The position numbers and the translations under genes were made by a program. A DNA stretch of 64,000 nucleotides from Thiodiazotropha sp040507035. Lineage in GTDB: Bacteria; Pseudomonadota; Gammaproteobacteria; Chromatiales; Chromatiaceae. The stretch covers positions 62,001-126,000 of the forward strand of contig JBEVVR010000037.1 in assembly GCA_040507035.1 (NCBI GenBank), given 5' to 3'. A model generated the notes under the pieces. The model was given only the letters and a program-made list of their open reading frames with translations. It searched no databases and was not told the DNA's origin. Shown here in pieces: positions 16,979-25,635 of the stretch (position 1 is the first letter of the stretch; each line of letters opens with the position of its first letter).

Positions 16979-18700
16979 CTATGTCACTTTCAACTGCAAC
17001 ATCTCCTCACCATCCTCATCCGAGAGATGGACCGCGCAGGCGATGCAGGGATCGAAGCTGTGTATGGTCCGCAGGATCTCCACCGGCTTATTAACATCCG
17101 CCAGCTGGTGGTTATCCTGCAACGCAGCCTCGTAAGCGCCGGCCTGTCCGGCACTATCCCGCGGCCCGGCATTCCAGGTACTCGGTACCACTGCTTGATA
17201 GTTGGCTATCTTGCCGTCCTCGATGACGATCCAGTGTCCCAATGCGCCGCGAGGCGCCTCCATGAAACCCACGCCCTGGCACTGCCTCGGCCAGGTGGAG
17301 GGATCCCAAAGCGTGTCGTTGAAGGTCTTGGTGTCCCCCGCCTTGATATTGGCGATCAGCTGGTCGTACCAACCCTGCATTGCATCCGCCAGGATCTTGG
17401 TCTCCAGGGTTCTGGCAGCGGTTCTGCCAAGTGTCGAGAAGAGTGCCCGGGTCGGCAGTTCCAGCGTGCTCAGGGTTTTGTTGACCAGATCCCGGGTCTG
17501 CTCGTGGCCTTTGGCATAGAGCATCAGCACCCGTGCCAAGGGGCCTACCTCGACCGCCTTGCCTTTCCACCTGGGTGCCTTCAGCCAGGAGTAGGACTCC
17601 TCCACATTCAGCTGTTCGAAGGGGGGCTCGGGACCGGTGTAGTTGAGTGTGGTCTCGCCTTCATAGGGATGGAGCCCCTGATCCTTGCCGCTGCTGTAGT
17701 CATACCATGAATGGGCAATCTGCTCCTGTATCTCATCAGCGTTGTTCATATCCAACGGATGTATGGTTGAGATATCCCTGTCGAGAATGACGCCGCTGGG
17801 AAAGAAGAAGCTGGCCGGATCATCCATCGATGTGGCCGGCAGATCACCATAGCAAAGGAAGTTGCCCAAGCCCTCGCCACGCTCGCCCCAATCTTTGTAG
17901 AAGCTCGCCACCGCAAGGGTATCCGGCACATAGACCTGGTCGGTAAACTCGCTCATCTTGGTGATGACGTTCTGCACCTGGGAGAGTTTCTTGCTGTTGA
18001 TGGCCGAATCGGAATTGAGATCGATGGCCGAGGCCACACCGCCGACGAGGAAATTGGGATGGGGGTTCTTGCCGCCGAAGATGGCATGCAGCTTGACCAC
18101 GTCACGCTGCCACTCCAGGGCCTCCAGGTAGTGGGCCACCGCCATCAGGTTCGCTGCCGGCGGCAGCTTGTAGACCTCGTGTCCCCAATAGGCCTTGGCG
18201 AAGATACCCAGCTGCCCGGCGTCGACGAAGCCCTTGAGCTTCTTTTTCACATCGGCGAAATAACCCGGTGAAGCCTTCGGCCAATTACTGATCGATTGTG
18301 CCAACGCAGCGGTCTCTCCTGGATCGGCGGAGAGTGCTGAGACCACATCCACCCAGTCGAGGGCATGCAGATGATAGAAGTGCATTACGTGATCGTGGAT
18401 ATACTGGGCACCGATCATCAGATTGCGGATCAGCTGTGCATTCGGCGGAATCGGGTAGTTGAGGGCATCTTCCACTGCACGTACCGAACTCAGGCCGTGC
18501 ACCAGTGTGCAGACACCGCAGATACGCTGTGCGAATGCCCAGGCATCCCGGGGATCACGACCCTTGAGTATGATCTCAATGCCTCTAACCATGGTACCCG
18601 ATGAATAAGCACTGGCTATCTGATCACCATCCATCTGGGCCTCGATACGCAGATGGCCTTCGATTCTGGTGATGGGGTCAACGACGATTCTGTTACTCAT
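16979..18700 (-). CDS. hynL: [NiFe]-hydrogenase large subunit, group 1e (Isp-type)
   Basis: The 573-residue catalytic subunit binds the NiFe(CN)2CO centre and splits or forms H2. The two Ni-binding motifs are intact: RICGVC (L1, about residues 60-65) and DPCIACAVH (L2, near the C-terminus). The protease cuts after that His, leaving a 15-residue tail (LSDEDGEEMLQLKVT), so the precursor needs the HupD-type protease encoded nearby. Order hynS-isp1-isp2-hynL is diagnostic of the Isp-type enzymes described in Thiocapsa and Aquifex. The gene follows isp2 by 50 bases and ends before a strong terminator. Confidence 0.95.
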   Translation of the reverse strand: MSNRIVVDPITRIEGHLRIEAQMDGDQIASAYSSGTMVRGIEIILKGRDPRDAWAFAQRICGVCTLVHGLSSVRAVEDALNYPIPPNAQLIRNLMIGAQYIHDHVMHFYHLHALDWVDVVSALSADPGETAALAQSISNWPKASPGYFADVKKKLKGFVDAGQLGIFAKAYWGHEVYKLPPAANLMAVAHYLEALEWQRDVVKLHAIFGGKNPHPNFLVGGVASAIDLNSDSAINSKKLSQVQNVITKMSEFTDQVYVPDTLAVASFYKDWGERGEGLGNFLCYGDLPATSMDDPASFFFPSGVILDRDISTIHPLDMNNADEIQEQIAHSWYDYSSGKDQGLHPYEGETTLNYTGPEPPFEQLNVEESYSWLKAPRWKGKAVEVGPLARVLMLYAKGHEQTRDLVNKTLSTLELPTRALFSTLGRTAARTLETKILADAMQGWYDQLIANIKAGDTKTFNDTLWDPSTWPRQCQGVGFMEAPRGALGHWIVIEDGKIANYQAVVPSTWNAGPRDSAGQAGAYEAALQDNHQLADVNKPVEILRTIHSFDPCIACAVHLSDEDGEEMLQLKVT

Positions 18701-18750
18701 TTCTCTCGTCTCCTATCGATACACATTTCAGCCGTGCTCTGTTGCATTGC

Positions 18751-20019
18751 TTACTCTTTATCCTCGACCAGGTGTTCTGCGAGCATCTCGGTCAATCCCA
18801 CAACGGGAATCTCCATGCGGTACTCTTCGAGCCCCTCCTCTATCACCAACCTGCAGTTGGCACAGGCGGTGACCAGGGTCTCCACATTGAGCTCATCGAG
18901 TTGTGTTTTCTTGCGATTGAAGACCTTGATGCGCAGCTCTTCGGCCCGCTCGTTGGCACTCACACCACCGCCACCACCGCAGCACCAGTTCATCTCCCGG
19001 GCATCATGCATATCGACAAACTCGCTGGCGACCATCTTCAGCAGATTACGTGGCGGTTCCAATACACCGCCCTTGCGTACAATCTGGCAGGGATCGTGAA
19101 AGGTCAGTCGCGTCTCATCCATGCCTTCTGTCTTCAGACGCCCACTGGTGCGCAGTTCCTCCAGCAGTTCCAGGATATGCACAACCTTGAATTTGTAGGC
19201 TCGGCCAATCAGGTTCGGGCCCTCCCAGCGGATTGCGGTGTAGGCGTGACCGCACTCGGGACTGATGACATATTTGACCTTCAGTTTTTCCGCCGCGACC
19301 ACCACCCTGTTGACCAGCTCACGGGCGATGTCTGAAGAGCCTATCTGAATACCTGCATTGGTTGCCTCAAAGGCTTGCGAGCTGATGGTCCAGCTCACCC
19401 CCGCCTGTTTGAAGATTCGTGCGAGGGCCTCAAGATATTCGGGGAAGTTCATGATCTCCATGGACGAAAGCAGCGCCATATAGTCGACCCCTTCCACGTC
19501 CACCGGAATCTGCAAACCGCTATCGGCCTCAACATGTTTTATCTGCGCCGCCAAGGCAGGGTACTTAACCCCCATCGGACTACCGATGGTCACGGCTCTG
19601 CGGCTGGCTCCTTTCATCCCCTCCGGTGAGTAGCCTGCCGCTACGAATCCCTCCCTGGCATTACGGATCATATAACTGATGTCGTTGCCCACCGGACAGA
19701 CCATGGAACAGCGTCCACAGAGCGTGCAGCCATCGTAGATCAATGTCTCCCACTCCTCGAGCAGTTCATCGGTTACCGGTTGCGTCAAACCCAGCATCGA
19801 TTTCACTTTTCCCCAAAGGGTGTATTCCTGCTCCCATACCCGGCGCAGGGGTTCTAGTTTGTTGATGGGCGTATATTTGGGATCGCCGGTCTCGGTATAA
19901 AAGAGGCAGGCCTCGGCACACATACCGCAATTCACGCAACTGGAGAAAAAAGAGGCGATCGGTGCGTTCATCTGCTCACGAAAGGCGTTCATGCCTCGTT
20001 CAAGGGTTGCTTCGCTCAT
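18751..20019 (-). CDS. isp2: Isp2: HdrCD-like iron-sulfur/CCG-domain hydrogenase partner
   Basis: A 422-residue cytoplasmic electron-transfer subunit. Two [4Fe-4S] ferredoxin motifs are present: CVNCGMCAEAC (about 34-44) and CTLCGRCSMVC, each followed by CP or an equivalent. Two cysteine-rich CCG domains follow, with SPECGHAY, WCCGGGGG and CANCR, as in heterodisulfide reductase subunit D/HdrC. With Isp1 it is thought to carry electrons between the hydrogenase and the quinone or a cytoplasmic disulfide/sulfur pool. Its ATG overlaps the isp1 stop (ATGA), indicating translational coupling. Confidence 0.92.
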   Translation of the reverse strand: MSEATLERGMNAFREQMNAPIASFFSSCVNCGMCAEACLFYTETGDPKYTPINKLEPLRRVWEQEYTLWGKVKSMLGLTQPVTDELLEEWETLIYDGCTLCGRCSMVCPVGNDISYMIRNAREGFVAAGYSPEGMKGASRRAVTIGSPMGVKYPALAAQIKHVEADSGLQIPVDVEGVDYMALLSSMEIMNFPEYLEALARIFKQAGVSWTISSQAFEATNAGIQIGSSDIARELVNRVVVAAEKLKVKYVISPECGHAYTAIRWEGPNLIGRAYKFKVVHILELLEELRTSGRLKTEGMDETRLTFHDPCQIVRKGGVLEPPRNLLKMVASEFVDMHDAREMNWCCGGGGGVSANERAEELRIKVFNRKKTQLDELNVETLVTACANCRLVIEEGLEEYRMEIPVVGLTEMLAEHLVEDKE

Positions 20020-20678
20020 GACTGAACTCCTCTACGACCTGCCATGGCGCCGTTGTACCAACGTGCGATAAAGAAAGTGAAAGCGTGCATCAGTTTGGTG
20101 AAGGGAAAGACCACCATCAAGATTTCAACGCTAAGAATATGCAGACCCAACACCAGCGGATAGGGATCGATCATTCGATGGTAGGCCAGATATCCGGTCA
20201 CCATGGGCAGGATCGTCACCAGCCAGGTCAGATAGTCTTCCGCACCGCTGAGGTAACGCTTAACCGGGTGACTGATGCGGCTGAAGAGCATCGCCACCAG
20301 AGTGACGATGGTTACCGCGGCAACTGCATCGACCAGGTTACTGGCGATCCCCGGCCAGCTGAGTCCAATGGTGGCATTGATCAGTTCGATATGGGGGATA
20401 AAAAGAAACAGACTGATAAAAAAGCCGATGTGCCAGATATACCCACCCACGACAGTAAAGGGGGAGCGTCTGAAAGAGCCCTGCTCCGGTAGGGTTCGGG
20501 TAAACACCGTACGCAGCCCCGCTCCCAGTTCAGCGCCTCTTGGCTCGGCAAAGTCGGGCTTACGGCCCAGTATCAAAACCTCGAGCAGCCGGATAACCAC
20601 GCCGATAATAAAAACCACCAGTGCGATATCAAAACCCGGCCCTCTTACCCATAGAAGAAAGTCAACTGGAGTGCTCAT
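20016..20678 (-). CDS. isp1: Isp1: membrane cytochrome b subunit of the hydrogenase
   Basis: A 220-residue integral membrane protein with five predicted helices, resembling NarI/HmeC-type cytochrome b. His residues in the helices (YIWHIGFFISL, FIPHIEL, AYHRMIDPYP, LGLHILS) are candidate haem ligands. It should anchor the HynSL dimer and Isp2 to the membrane and exchange electrons with quinone. The ATG overlaps the hynS stop and its stop overlaps the isp2 start by 4 bases. The assignment rests on membrane topology plus fixed gene order. Confidence 0.9.
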   Translation of the reverse strand: MSTPVDFLLWVRGPGFDIALVVFIIGVVIRLLEVLILGRKPDFAEPRGAELGAGLRTVFTRTLPEQGSFRRSPFTVVGGYIWHIGFFISLFLFIPHIELINATIGLSWPGIASNLVDAVAAVTIVTLVAMLFSRISHPVKRYLSGAEDYLTWLVTILPMVTGYLAYHRMIDPYPLVLGLHILSVEILMVVFPFTKLMHAFTFFIARWYNGAMAGRRGVQS

Positions 20679-21781
20679 GATCTCTTATCCAAGTCGTCGA
20701 TAGTTACGGTCTCATGCTCGGAAGCGGCCTTTGACTGCTTCCTCCGATTGAGTGCGCCGGCAGCCGCGCCAAGGACCACACCTGCACCCGCGACATAGGC
20801 GGCGTTGCGGATTACATCGCTGTCGGGAATCGAGAGCGCATTGTAGAAACCGCCGCTATCCCAGAAGTCAGGCTCGGAGCAACCCAGGCAGCCGTGTCCC
20901 GACTCTACCGGCCAACTCGCGCCCTGGTTCCACTTGGTGGTGGCGCAGGCGTTATAGGTCATCGGACCTTTGCAGCCGAGACGAAACAGACACCAGCCCT
21001 TACGCGCACCCTCGTCATCGAAGGTCTCGGCGAACAGACCTTTGTCATAAAAGGGGCGGCGATAACAGCGGTCATGGATACTCTTGCCGTAAAAGACCAT
21101 GGGCCTGCCAAGACTATCCAGCTCGGGTAGCGCACCGAAGGTGAGAAAGTGGGCAAGCACACCGGTGATCACGGTGGGAATGGGGGGACAACCGGATACA
21201 TTGACTACCGGTTTGTCCTTGACGATATTCGAGACAGCTACCGCACCGGTGGGATTGGGCTTGGCATGGGGTAATCCACCGAATGCGGCGCAGCTTCCCA
21301 CTGCAACCACCGCGGCGGCGCCGGCAACCGTCTCTTCAAGCATCTGCAGGTTACTGATCCCTGCGATGGTGGAGAAACCAGGATTTCCCAGCGGGATCGA
21401 GCCGTCGACCACCACCAGATACTTGCCCTCATTGTCGTGCATCGCCTGTTCACGGGCGGCCTCTGCCGCACTCCCGGAGGCGACCTGCAAGGTATGGTGA
21501 TAGTCGAGGGAGACATAGTCAAAAATCAGGTTCTCGACGGTTGGTGAATGGCTGCGGGTAAGGGACTCGGTACAGCCGGTGCACTCCTGAAACGAGAGCC
21601 AGATAACCGAGGGTCGCTTCGCCTGCTCCAGGGATTCGGCGACCGCGGAGACCATGGTCGGCGGTAGTGCCATCATCGAAGCGGTGGCGCTGCAGAATTT
21701 AAGAAAGCCCCGTCTCGAGACGCCGCTTTGACGTAAGCTCTCCCCGAGTGTTTTAGCCATGGGATTGAGTTCTTCAGCCAT
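20675..21781 (-). CDS. hynS: [NiFe]-hydrogenase small subunit, Tat-exported, group 1e
   Basis: The 368-residue subunit carries three Fe-S clusters linking the NiFe site to the cytochrome. A twin-arginine signal (SRRGFLKFCSATASMMALPP) sends the folded HynSL pair to the periplasm. Proximal cluster Cys are in FQECTGCTES and GSCAAFGG; later Cys (GCPPIP, DRCYRRP, CLFRLGCKGP, CATTKWN, GHGCLGCSEP) fit the remaining clusters. The C-terminal helix AAYVAGAGVVLGAAAGAL anchors it in the membrane. The ATG at 21781 has GGGAGGAG just upstream; the open frame to 21805 has no such site. It lies 24 bases after the hupH-like gene. Confidence 0.95.
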   Translation of the reverse strand: MAEELNPMAKTLGESLRQSGVSRRGFLKFCSATASMMALPPTMVSAVAESLEQAKRPSVIWLSFQECTGCTESLTRSHSPTVENLIFDYVSLDYHHTLQVASGSAAEAAREQAMHDNEGKYLVVVDGSIPLGNPGFSTIAGISNLQMLEETVAGAAAVVAVGSCAAFGGLPHAKPNPTGAVAVSNIVKDKPVVNVSGCPPIPTVITGVLAHFLTFGALPELDSLGRPMVFYGKSIHDRCYRRPFYDKGLFAETFDDEGARKGWCLFRLGCKGPMTYNACATTKWNQGASWPVESGHGCLGCSEPDFWDSGGFYNALSIPDSDVIRNAAYVAGAGVVLGAAAGALNRRKQSKAASEHETVTIDDLDKRS

Positions 21782-21805
21782 CACTACTCCTCCCGCACAG
21801 GACAA

Positions 21806-22237
21806 TCATGCGGTACTATCTGGGTTTAGCTGCTGTTGGAGCCTGCTAATTGCGTCCGAGATATCCTCGGGTTGTGAACGAACGATCTCCGGGACACGGT
21901 TGATCTCGATGCTGAGGGCTATGCGTTCACCGGACGCATTGTAGTGATCGACTAGCCAGACACCGGGATAATAGGTTTCGCAGATCCTGCTTTTACCCAG
22001 GGATTGCAGCTCGATGGAGACCTCACCGCAGCCAAGAATACTGAGTAAAGCCGCCTCATCCCCTGGACCGAATGGTATGGATTTAAGATCGATTGTGGTC
22101 ACCTCGCCTCGCTCCTTGAGACGTTGTAGTGCGTGTAGCACTTGATGCATCACTGGTGTTGCGTTTGAGTGATTGGTGGTTGGGTCTACGCCCTCCTTTG
22201 CCTCAACCCGAACAGCAATGTCTCGCAGTTTCTGCAT
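21806..22237 (-). CDS. HupH/HyaE-like hydrogenase expression/formation protein
   Basis: A 143-residue cytoplasmic protein with the HupH C-terminal fold: VMHQVLHALQRLKERGE, then LSILGCGEVSIELQ and ICETYYPGVWLVDHYN, ending in a helix. HupH-type proteins assist hydrogenase small or large subunit maturation; the exact chemistry is not settled. It directly precedes hynS and is probably the first gene of the structural operon, because 129 bases with an FNR-like site separate it from hupD. It is shorter than full HupH (about 280 residues) and corresponds to the C-terminal domain only. Confidence 0.8.
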   Translation of the reverse strand: MQKLRDIAVRVEAKEGVDPTTNHSNATPVMHQVLHALQRLKERGEVTTIDLKSIPFGPGDEAALLSILGCGEVSIELQSLGKSRICETYYPGVWLVDHYNASGERIALSIEINRVPEIVRSQPEDISDAISRLQQQLNPDSTA

Positions 22238-22296
22238 GGTCGTATTGATCTTCTCTTATACGTTTAAAGAATATCACTAAATACTGATACGTTTGC

Positions 22297-22308
22297 TGAT
22301 CTGGATCA
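22297..22308 (-). promoter_or_regulatory. Putative FNR-type site upstream of the hydrogenase structural operon
   Basis: The sequence TGAT-CTGG-ATCA (22297-22308) matches the FNR/CRP-family core TGAT-N4-ATCA exactly; the outer positions are C and T rather than T and A. It is about 60 bases before the ATG of the hupH-like gene, in the only sizeable gap upstream of hynS. The Thiocapsa hyn genes are reported to be FNR-controlled, which fits. No -35/-10 was fixed; one short match can occur by chance. Confidence 0.4.
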
Positions 22309-22366
22309 TGATTGGAGACCAAAATAGTGATCTCAGGCAATTCATTTCTAAATAGTAATGGTTGCC

Positions 22367-22849
22367 TCAATCAGGCAGCAGTCCCCACGACTTCAATAGT
22401 GACGTTATCTCTGTAATTCCCTTCGCAACGGCCGGCTCCACCGCTTTGCTCATCGCCTCCCCCCAATCCAGGTTATCGGGTTCGATGCCAACGAGGCAGC
22501 GGTGTTGCGGCAGAGTATTCGAGAGCCGGGCGATATCGAGGAGATCACCCAGGCTCACCTCGTGTACACTGGCGCGATTGCCCTGGAGATATAGGTCCAT
22601 CTCCTGGTCGCGGAAGAGCCGCAATGTGCCTGGCCTCTCACCCATACGGGCTGCATCCGCGACGATCAATCCATCCGCCCTGGCTATGGGTTCCGCGAGG
22701 GTGAAGCTGAGTGTACCTCCATCGAGATACTCGACCCCCGGGACCTCTCCAAGGTGTTGCTGCAGACGATTCACCAGGTGAACCCCAATACCCTCGTCAC
22801 TCAACAAGGTATTTCCTATCCCCAGGACCAACACAGATTTGATTGACAA
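22367..22849 (-). CDS. hupD: Hydrogenase maturation endopeptidase (HyaD/HupD/HynD family)
   Basis: This 160-residue protease removes the C-terminal tail of the hydrogenase large subunit after nickel insertion. It opens VLVLGIGNTLLSDEGIG, and the three Ni-sensing residues known from HybD are present: Glu19, Asp65 (VADAARMG) and His96 (SVHEVSL). Its likely substrate is HynL, encoded downstream on the same strand, with the expected DPCIACAVH/LS junction. It starts 119 bases from divergent hypC, sharing a promoter region, and is separated from the hupH-like gene by 129 bases. Confidence 0.92.
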   Translation of the reverse strand: MSIKSVLVLGIGNTLLSDEGIGVHLVNRLQQHLGEVPGVEYLDGGTLSFTLAEPIARADGLIVADAARMGERPGTLRLFRDQEMDLYLQGNRASVHEVSLGDLLDIARLSNTLPQHRCLVGIEPDNLDWGEAMSKAVEPAVAKGITEITSLLKSWGLLPD

Positions 22850-22968
22850 AAACGGTCTCCTAGCGAGAATGAAACAGCTATCCGGTTCAGATTCTATTAT
22901 ATTTAAAGAGAACGGTTGGCAACCTGATCCATGGCAATAAATACAGTCTCTATGACAAAGGTTATATC

Positions 22969-23211
22969 ATGTGCCTAGGCATACCCATGCAGATCAAAAG
23001 CATCGACGGCTTTACCGCACAGTGTGAAGCAAAAGGCATTCAGCGTGAAGTCAGTCTCTTCATGCTGCAACATGAAGCGTTGAAGCCGGATGACTTCGTG
23101 GTGGTGCATGTGGGCTATGCCATTCAGAAGGTGACGCCACAGGAGGCACGCTCGGCCTGGGAGATCTACGACGAAATGCTGGCAAAGATGGAATCACCGC
23201 CGAATGCATGA
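22969..23211 (+). CDS. hypC: Hydrogenase maturation chaperone HypC
   Basis: An 80-residue chaperone that works with HypD to build the Fe(CN)2CO unit and deliver it to the large subunit. It begins MCLGIPMQI, with the essential Cys2, and has the family's small beta-barrel. GAVG-like motifs are replaced by VVVHVGYAIQKV. AAAGG lies upstream of the ATG. The stop overlaps hypA by 8 bases. It is the first gene of hypCABD, divergent from hupD. Confidence 0.95.
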   Translation: MCLGIPMQIKSIDGFTAQCEAKGIQREVSLFMLQHEALKPDDFVVVHVGYAIQKVTPQEARSAWEIYDEMLAKMESPPNA

Positions 23212-23551
23212 ACTCTCTGTCTGCCAGGCGATGCTGGCACAGGTCGAAACGATTGCAGAACGGGAACAAGCCAGCCAGGTGGAGCGTATCGTGGTCCATA
23301 TCGGCCCCCTCTCTGGCGTGGTACCTGAGCTGCTGCAACAGGCCTTCAGCATCGCCCGTGCAGGCAGCGTGGCGGCAAAGGCCGAACTCCATACCGAACT
23401 GCAACAGGTACGTATACGTTGCCTGCAGTGCGGTGCCGAGTGTGATGCCAAGAGCAACCGCTTGATCTGCTGTGAATGCGGCGATTTCCGTACTCAGCTT
23501 ATCAGCGGCGACGAGCTCCTGCTAGCTAGTGTGGAGCTGATACGAGAGTAA
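23204..23551 (+). CDS. hypA: Hydrogenase nickel-incorporation protein HypA
   Basis: HypA brings nickel, with HypB, to the hydrogenase large subunit. The 115-residue protein begins MHELSVCQAML with the Ni-binding His2 (MHE motif) and has a structural Zn site formed by CLQCG and CCECG (CxxC...CxxC). The gene overlaps hypC by 8 bases and is followed by hypB after 20 bases. The length and motifs match the family. Confidence 0.95.
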   Translation: MHELSVCQAMLAQVETIAEREQASQVERIVVHIGPLSGVVPELLQQAFSIARAGSVAAKAELHTELQQVRIRCLQCGAECDAKSNRLICCECGDFRTQLISGDELLLASVELIRE

Positions 23552-23571
23552 TAAGTCAAGGAGCATTTCCG

Positions 23572-24387
23572 ATGTGCGATACATGCGGCTGCAATATCAC
23601 AGAAGACAACAAACACCTGGTCGAAGAGGGTGGCAAGCATGCCCATACCGAGGATGGCAGCGTGGCGGTGGAGGTATTGCAAAACCTGCTCAGTGAAAAC
23701 GACCACCAGGCCGCTCACAACCGGGAACACTTCGACCGTCACCAGCTGCTCGCCATCAATCTCATGTCATCACCGGGGAGCGGCAAGACCCGTTTGCTGG
23801 AGAGCTCCATCGACAGGCTCAAGGAGAAATACAGAATTGCTGTCGTCGAAGGTGACTTGGAGACGGAAAACGATGCTCAGCGGATCCGTGACAAAGGCGT
23901 GGAAGCGGTACAGATCACCACCGGCACCGCCTGCCATCTCGATGCCCATATGATTCACCATGCGCTACATCGAATGGATCTGGATGCGGTCGATATCCTG
24001 TTCATCGAAAATGTCGGCAACCTGGTATGCCCCGCCAGCTTCGATCTGGGCCAACACCTCAACATCACCCTGCTCTCAGTCACCGAGGGTGACGACAAGC
24101 CGAGCAAATACCCGGTCATCTTCCGCGCGGCGGATCTTGTGCTGCTTACCAAATCGGATCTGCTGGCGGTGATGGAAGAGTTCAGTCCCGAACGGGCCGA
24201 GCGGGCAGTCCGTCAGCTCGCCGTTGAGGTGCCGGTCGTCCTCACCTCGGCAAAATCAGGGGAAGGCTTTGATGCCTGGCTCGACTGGCTCGAGAATCAA
24301 ATCGAGTTGCAAAAAGAGAGACGCACACGGGGTGAAACACTACAGCCGAAACTGCAACCGGAAGGTGCTAAATTGCATACCGGATAG
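23572..24387 (+). CDS. hypB: Hydrogenase nickel-incorporation GTPase HypB
   Basis: This 271-residue GTPase drives nickel transfer with HypA. The N-terminal CDTCGC (residues 2-7) is the high-affinity Ni site of CxxCGC type. Only a short His-poor linker follows, unlike the His-rich tail of some homologues. The G domain has the P-loop SSPGSGKT, the VEGD segment of the GTPase, ENVGNLVCPASFDLG with metal-binding residues, and TKSD for guanine recognition. AAGGAGC lies 8 bases before the ATG. HypD follows after 62 bases that contain a dispersed repeat. Confidence 0.95.
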   Translation: MCDTCGCNITEDNKHLVEEGGKHAHTEDGSVAVEVLQNLLSENDHQAAHNREHFDRHQLLAINLMSSPGSGKTRLLESSIDRLKEKYRIAVVEGDLETENDAQRIRDKGVEAVQITTGTACHLDAHMIHHALHRMDLDAVDILFIENVGNLVCPASFDLGQHLNITLLSVTEGDDKPSKYPVIFRAADLVLLTKSDLLAVMEEFSPERAERAVRQLAVEVPVVLTSAKSGEGFDAWLDWLENQIELQKERRTRGETLQPKLQPEGAKLHTG

Positions 24388-24411
24388 ATGATGATCTTTT
24401 CGCATAAAAAC

Positions 24412-24439
24412 ATTTGCGTTTATTTGCGTTCATTTGCGG
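24412..24439 (-). repeat. Dispersed CGCAAAT/AACGCAAATAAACGC repeat, copy 2 (abuts hypD)
   Basis: ATTTGCGTTTATTTGCGTTCATTTGCGG is the reverse complement of the element at 16244-16274, with small changes. It ends 10 bases before the hypD ATG and lies within the in-frame upstream extension of hypD, so it separates hypB from hypD and may carry or disrupt the translation signal. Confidence 0.6.
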
Positions 24440-24449
24440 ACTATACAAG

Positions 24450-25571
24450 ATGTCCATAAGCGCGAGATCCTGGTTGCAGCAGTTAAACGCCCTGCCATTG
24501 CAGGAAACGATCAAGGTCATGAATGTCTGCGGCGGCCATGAGCGCTCCATTACCCAGGCAGGACTGCGGGGCGCTCTGCCGCCCCAGATAGAGCTGATCC
24601 CAGGTCCTGGCTGTCCTGTCTGCGTCTGTCCCGAAGAGGATGTCTATCAAGCCATGCAACTGGCACTACGGGAACCGATCACCCTGGTGGCCTTTGGCGA
24701 CATGTTGCGGGTACCGGTGAACGTCCCCAAGGGAGAACCCCGCTCCCTGGACCAGGCCCACGCCGCTGGGGCCGACATCAGGCCCATCGCCTCACCGATG
24801 GAGGCTCTGCAGATCGCCCAGGCCTCTGCTCAAAGAGAGGTGGTCTTTTTCGCCGCCGGTTTCGAAACCACCACCGCCCCTGTCGCTTCGTTATTAGTGC
24901 AAGGTATCCCCGACAACCTCTCGATCCTGCTCTCCGGCCGACTCACCTGGCCGGCCGTCGCCATGCTGCTGAGTGGTGAAAAGCCGGGTTTCAATGCCCT
25001 GATTGCACCCGGACATGTGGCCACCGTCATGGGCCCTGAGGAGTGGTCCTTTGTGGTGGAGCAACACCACATACCCGCCGCTGTCGCAGGCTTTACAGCC
25101 GAGAGCCTGCTGGCTGCAACCTACTCCGTAATCAGACAATATCTGAATCAGCGGATCTTTCTTGATAACTGCTATCCCGAGCTGGTCAGACCCGGCGGCA
25201 ACCCCAGCGCCAAGTCCCACCTGGTGAAGGCACTGGATGTGGTCGATGCCAATTGGCGCGGCATCGGAATCATCCCCGACTCCGGATTTTCCCTCAACTC
25301 CCGGTATGCCCGGTGGGATGCGCGCAAACGTTTTCCCGACTACGACTCACCTCAGCGCAGACGCAGTGGAGAGATGCCTCCCGGGTGTGACTGCGCGGCG
25401 GTGGTGCTGGGAAAGAAATATCCCAACCAGTGTCGACTCTATGGCGAGGCCTGCACACCACGGACACCCATCGGCCCCTGTATGGTTTCCGATGAGGGTG
25501 CCTGCAGGATCTGGTGGAGCGGTGGTATCCGCGTTGACAAACTCGCTGAGCGTCGTTCACAAAATACTTGA
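24450..25571 (+). CDS. hypD: Hydrogenase Fe(CN)2CO assembly protein HypD
   Basis: HypD, a [4Fe-4S] protein, scaffolds the iron-cyanide-carbonyl unit with HypC and HypE. Visible signatures are NVCGGHE (the active-site Cys), GPGCPVCVCPEED and the C-terminal cluster ligands CDCAAVVLGKKYPNQC followed by GEAC and GPCMVSDEGAC. With the ATG at 24450 the length is 373, as usual. The frame is open 12 codons further up (24414), but those codons are repeat DNA. No strong Shine-Dalgarno is seen. HypE, normally next, is absent: the following gene is unrelated. Confidence 0.93.
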   Translation: MSISARSWLQQLNALPLQETIKVMNVCGGHERSITQAGLRGALPPQIELIPGPGCPVCVCPEEDVYQAMQLALREPITLVAFGDMLRVPVNVPKGEPRSLDQAHAAGADIRPIASPMEALQIAQASAQREVVFFAAGFETTTAPVASLLVQGIPDNLSILLSGRLTWPAVAMLLSGEKPGFNALIAPGHVATVMGPEEWSFVVEQHHIPAAVAGFTAESLLAATYSVIRQYLNQRIFLDNCYPELVRPGGNPSAKSHLVKALDVVDANWRGIGIIPDSGFSLNSRYARWDARKRFPDYDSPQRRRSGEMPPGCDCAAVVLGKKYPNQCRLYGEACTPRTPIGPCMVSDEGACRIWWSGGIRVDKLAERRSQNT

Positions 25572-25635
25572 AACTCACCCACGGAAAATACGGTCTATAC
25601 TAATTATAATACATACTGTTTTACTAGGTTTTAGC

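Noticed and set aside
17027..17710. 227-residue plus-strand open frame
   Set aside because: Antisense of hynL; no independent motifs.
25237..25635. N-terminal extension of the YiiX-like gene inside hypD
   Set aside because: It overlaps hypD in another frame and lacks homology; the ATG at 25636 marks the start of the conserved part.
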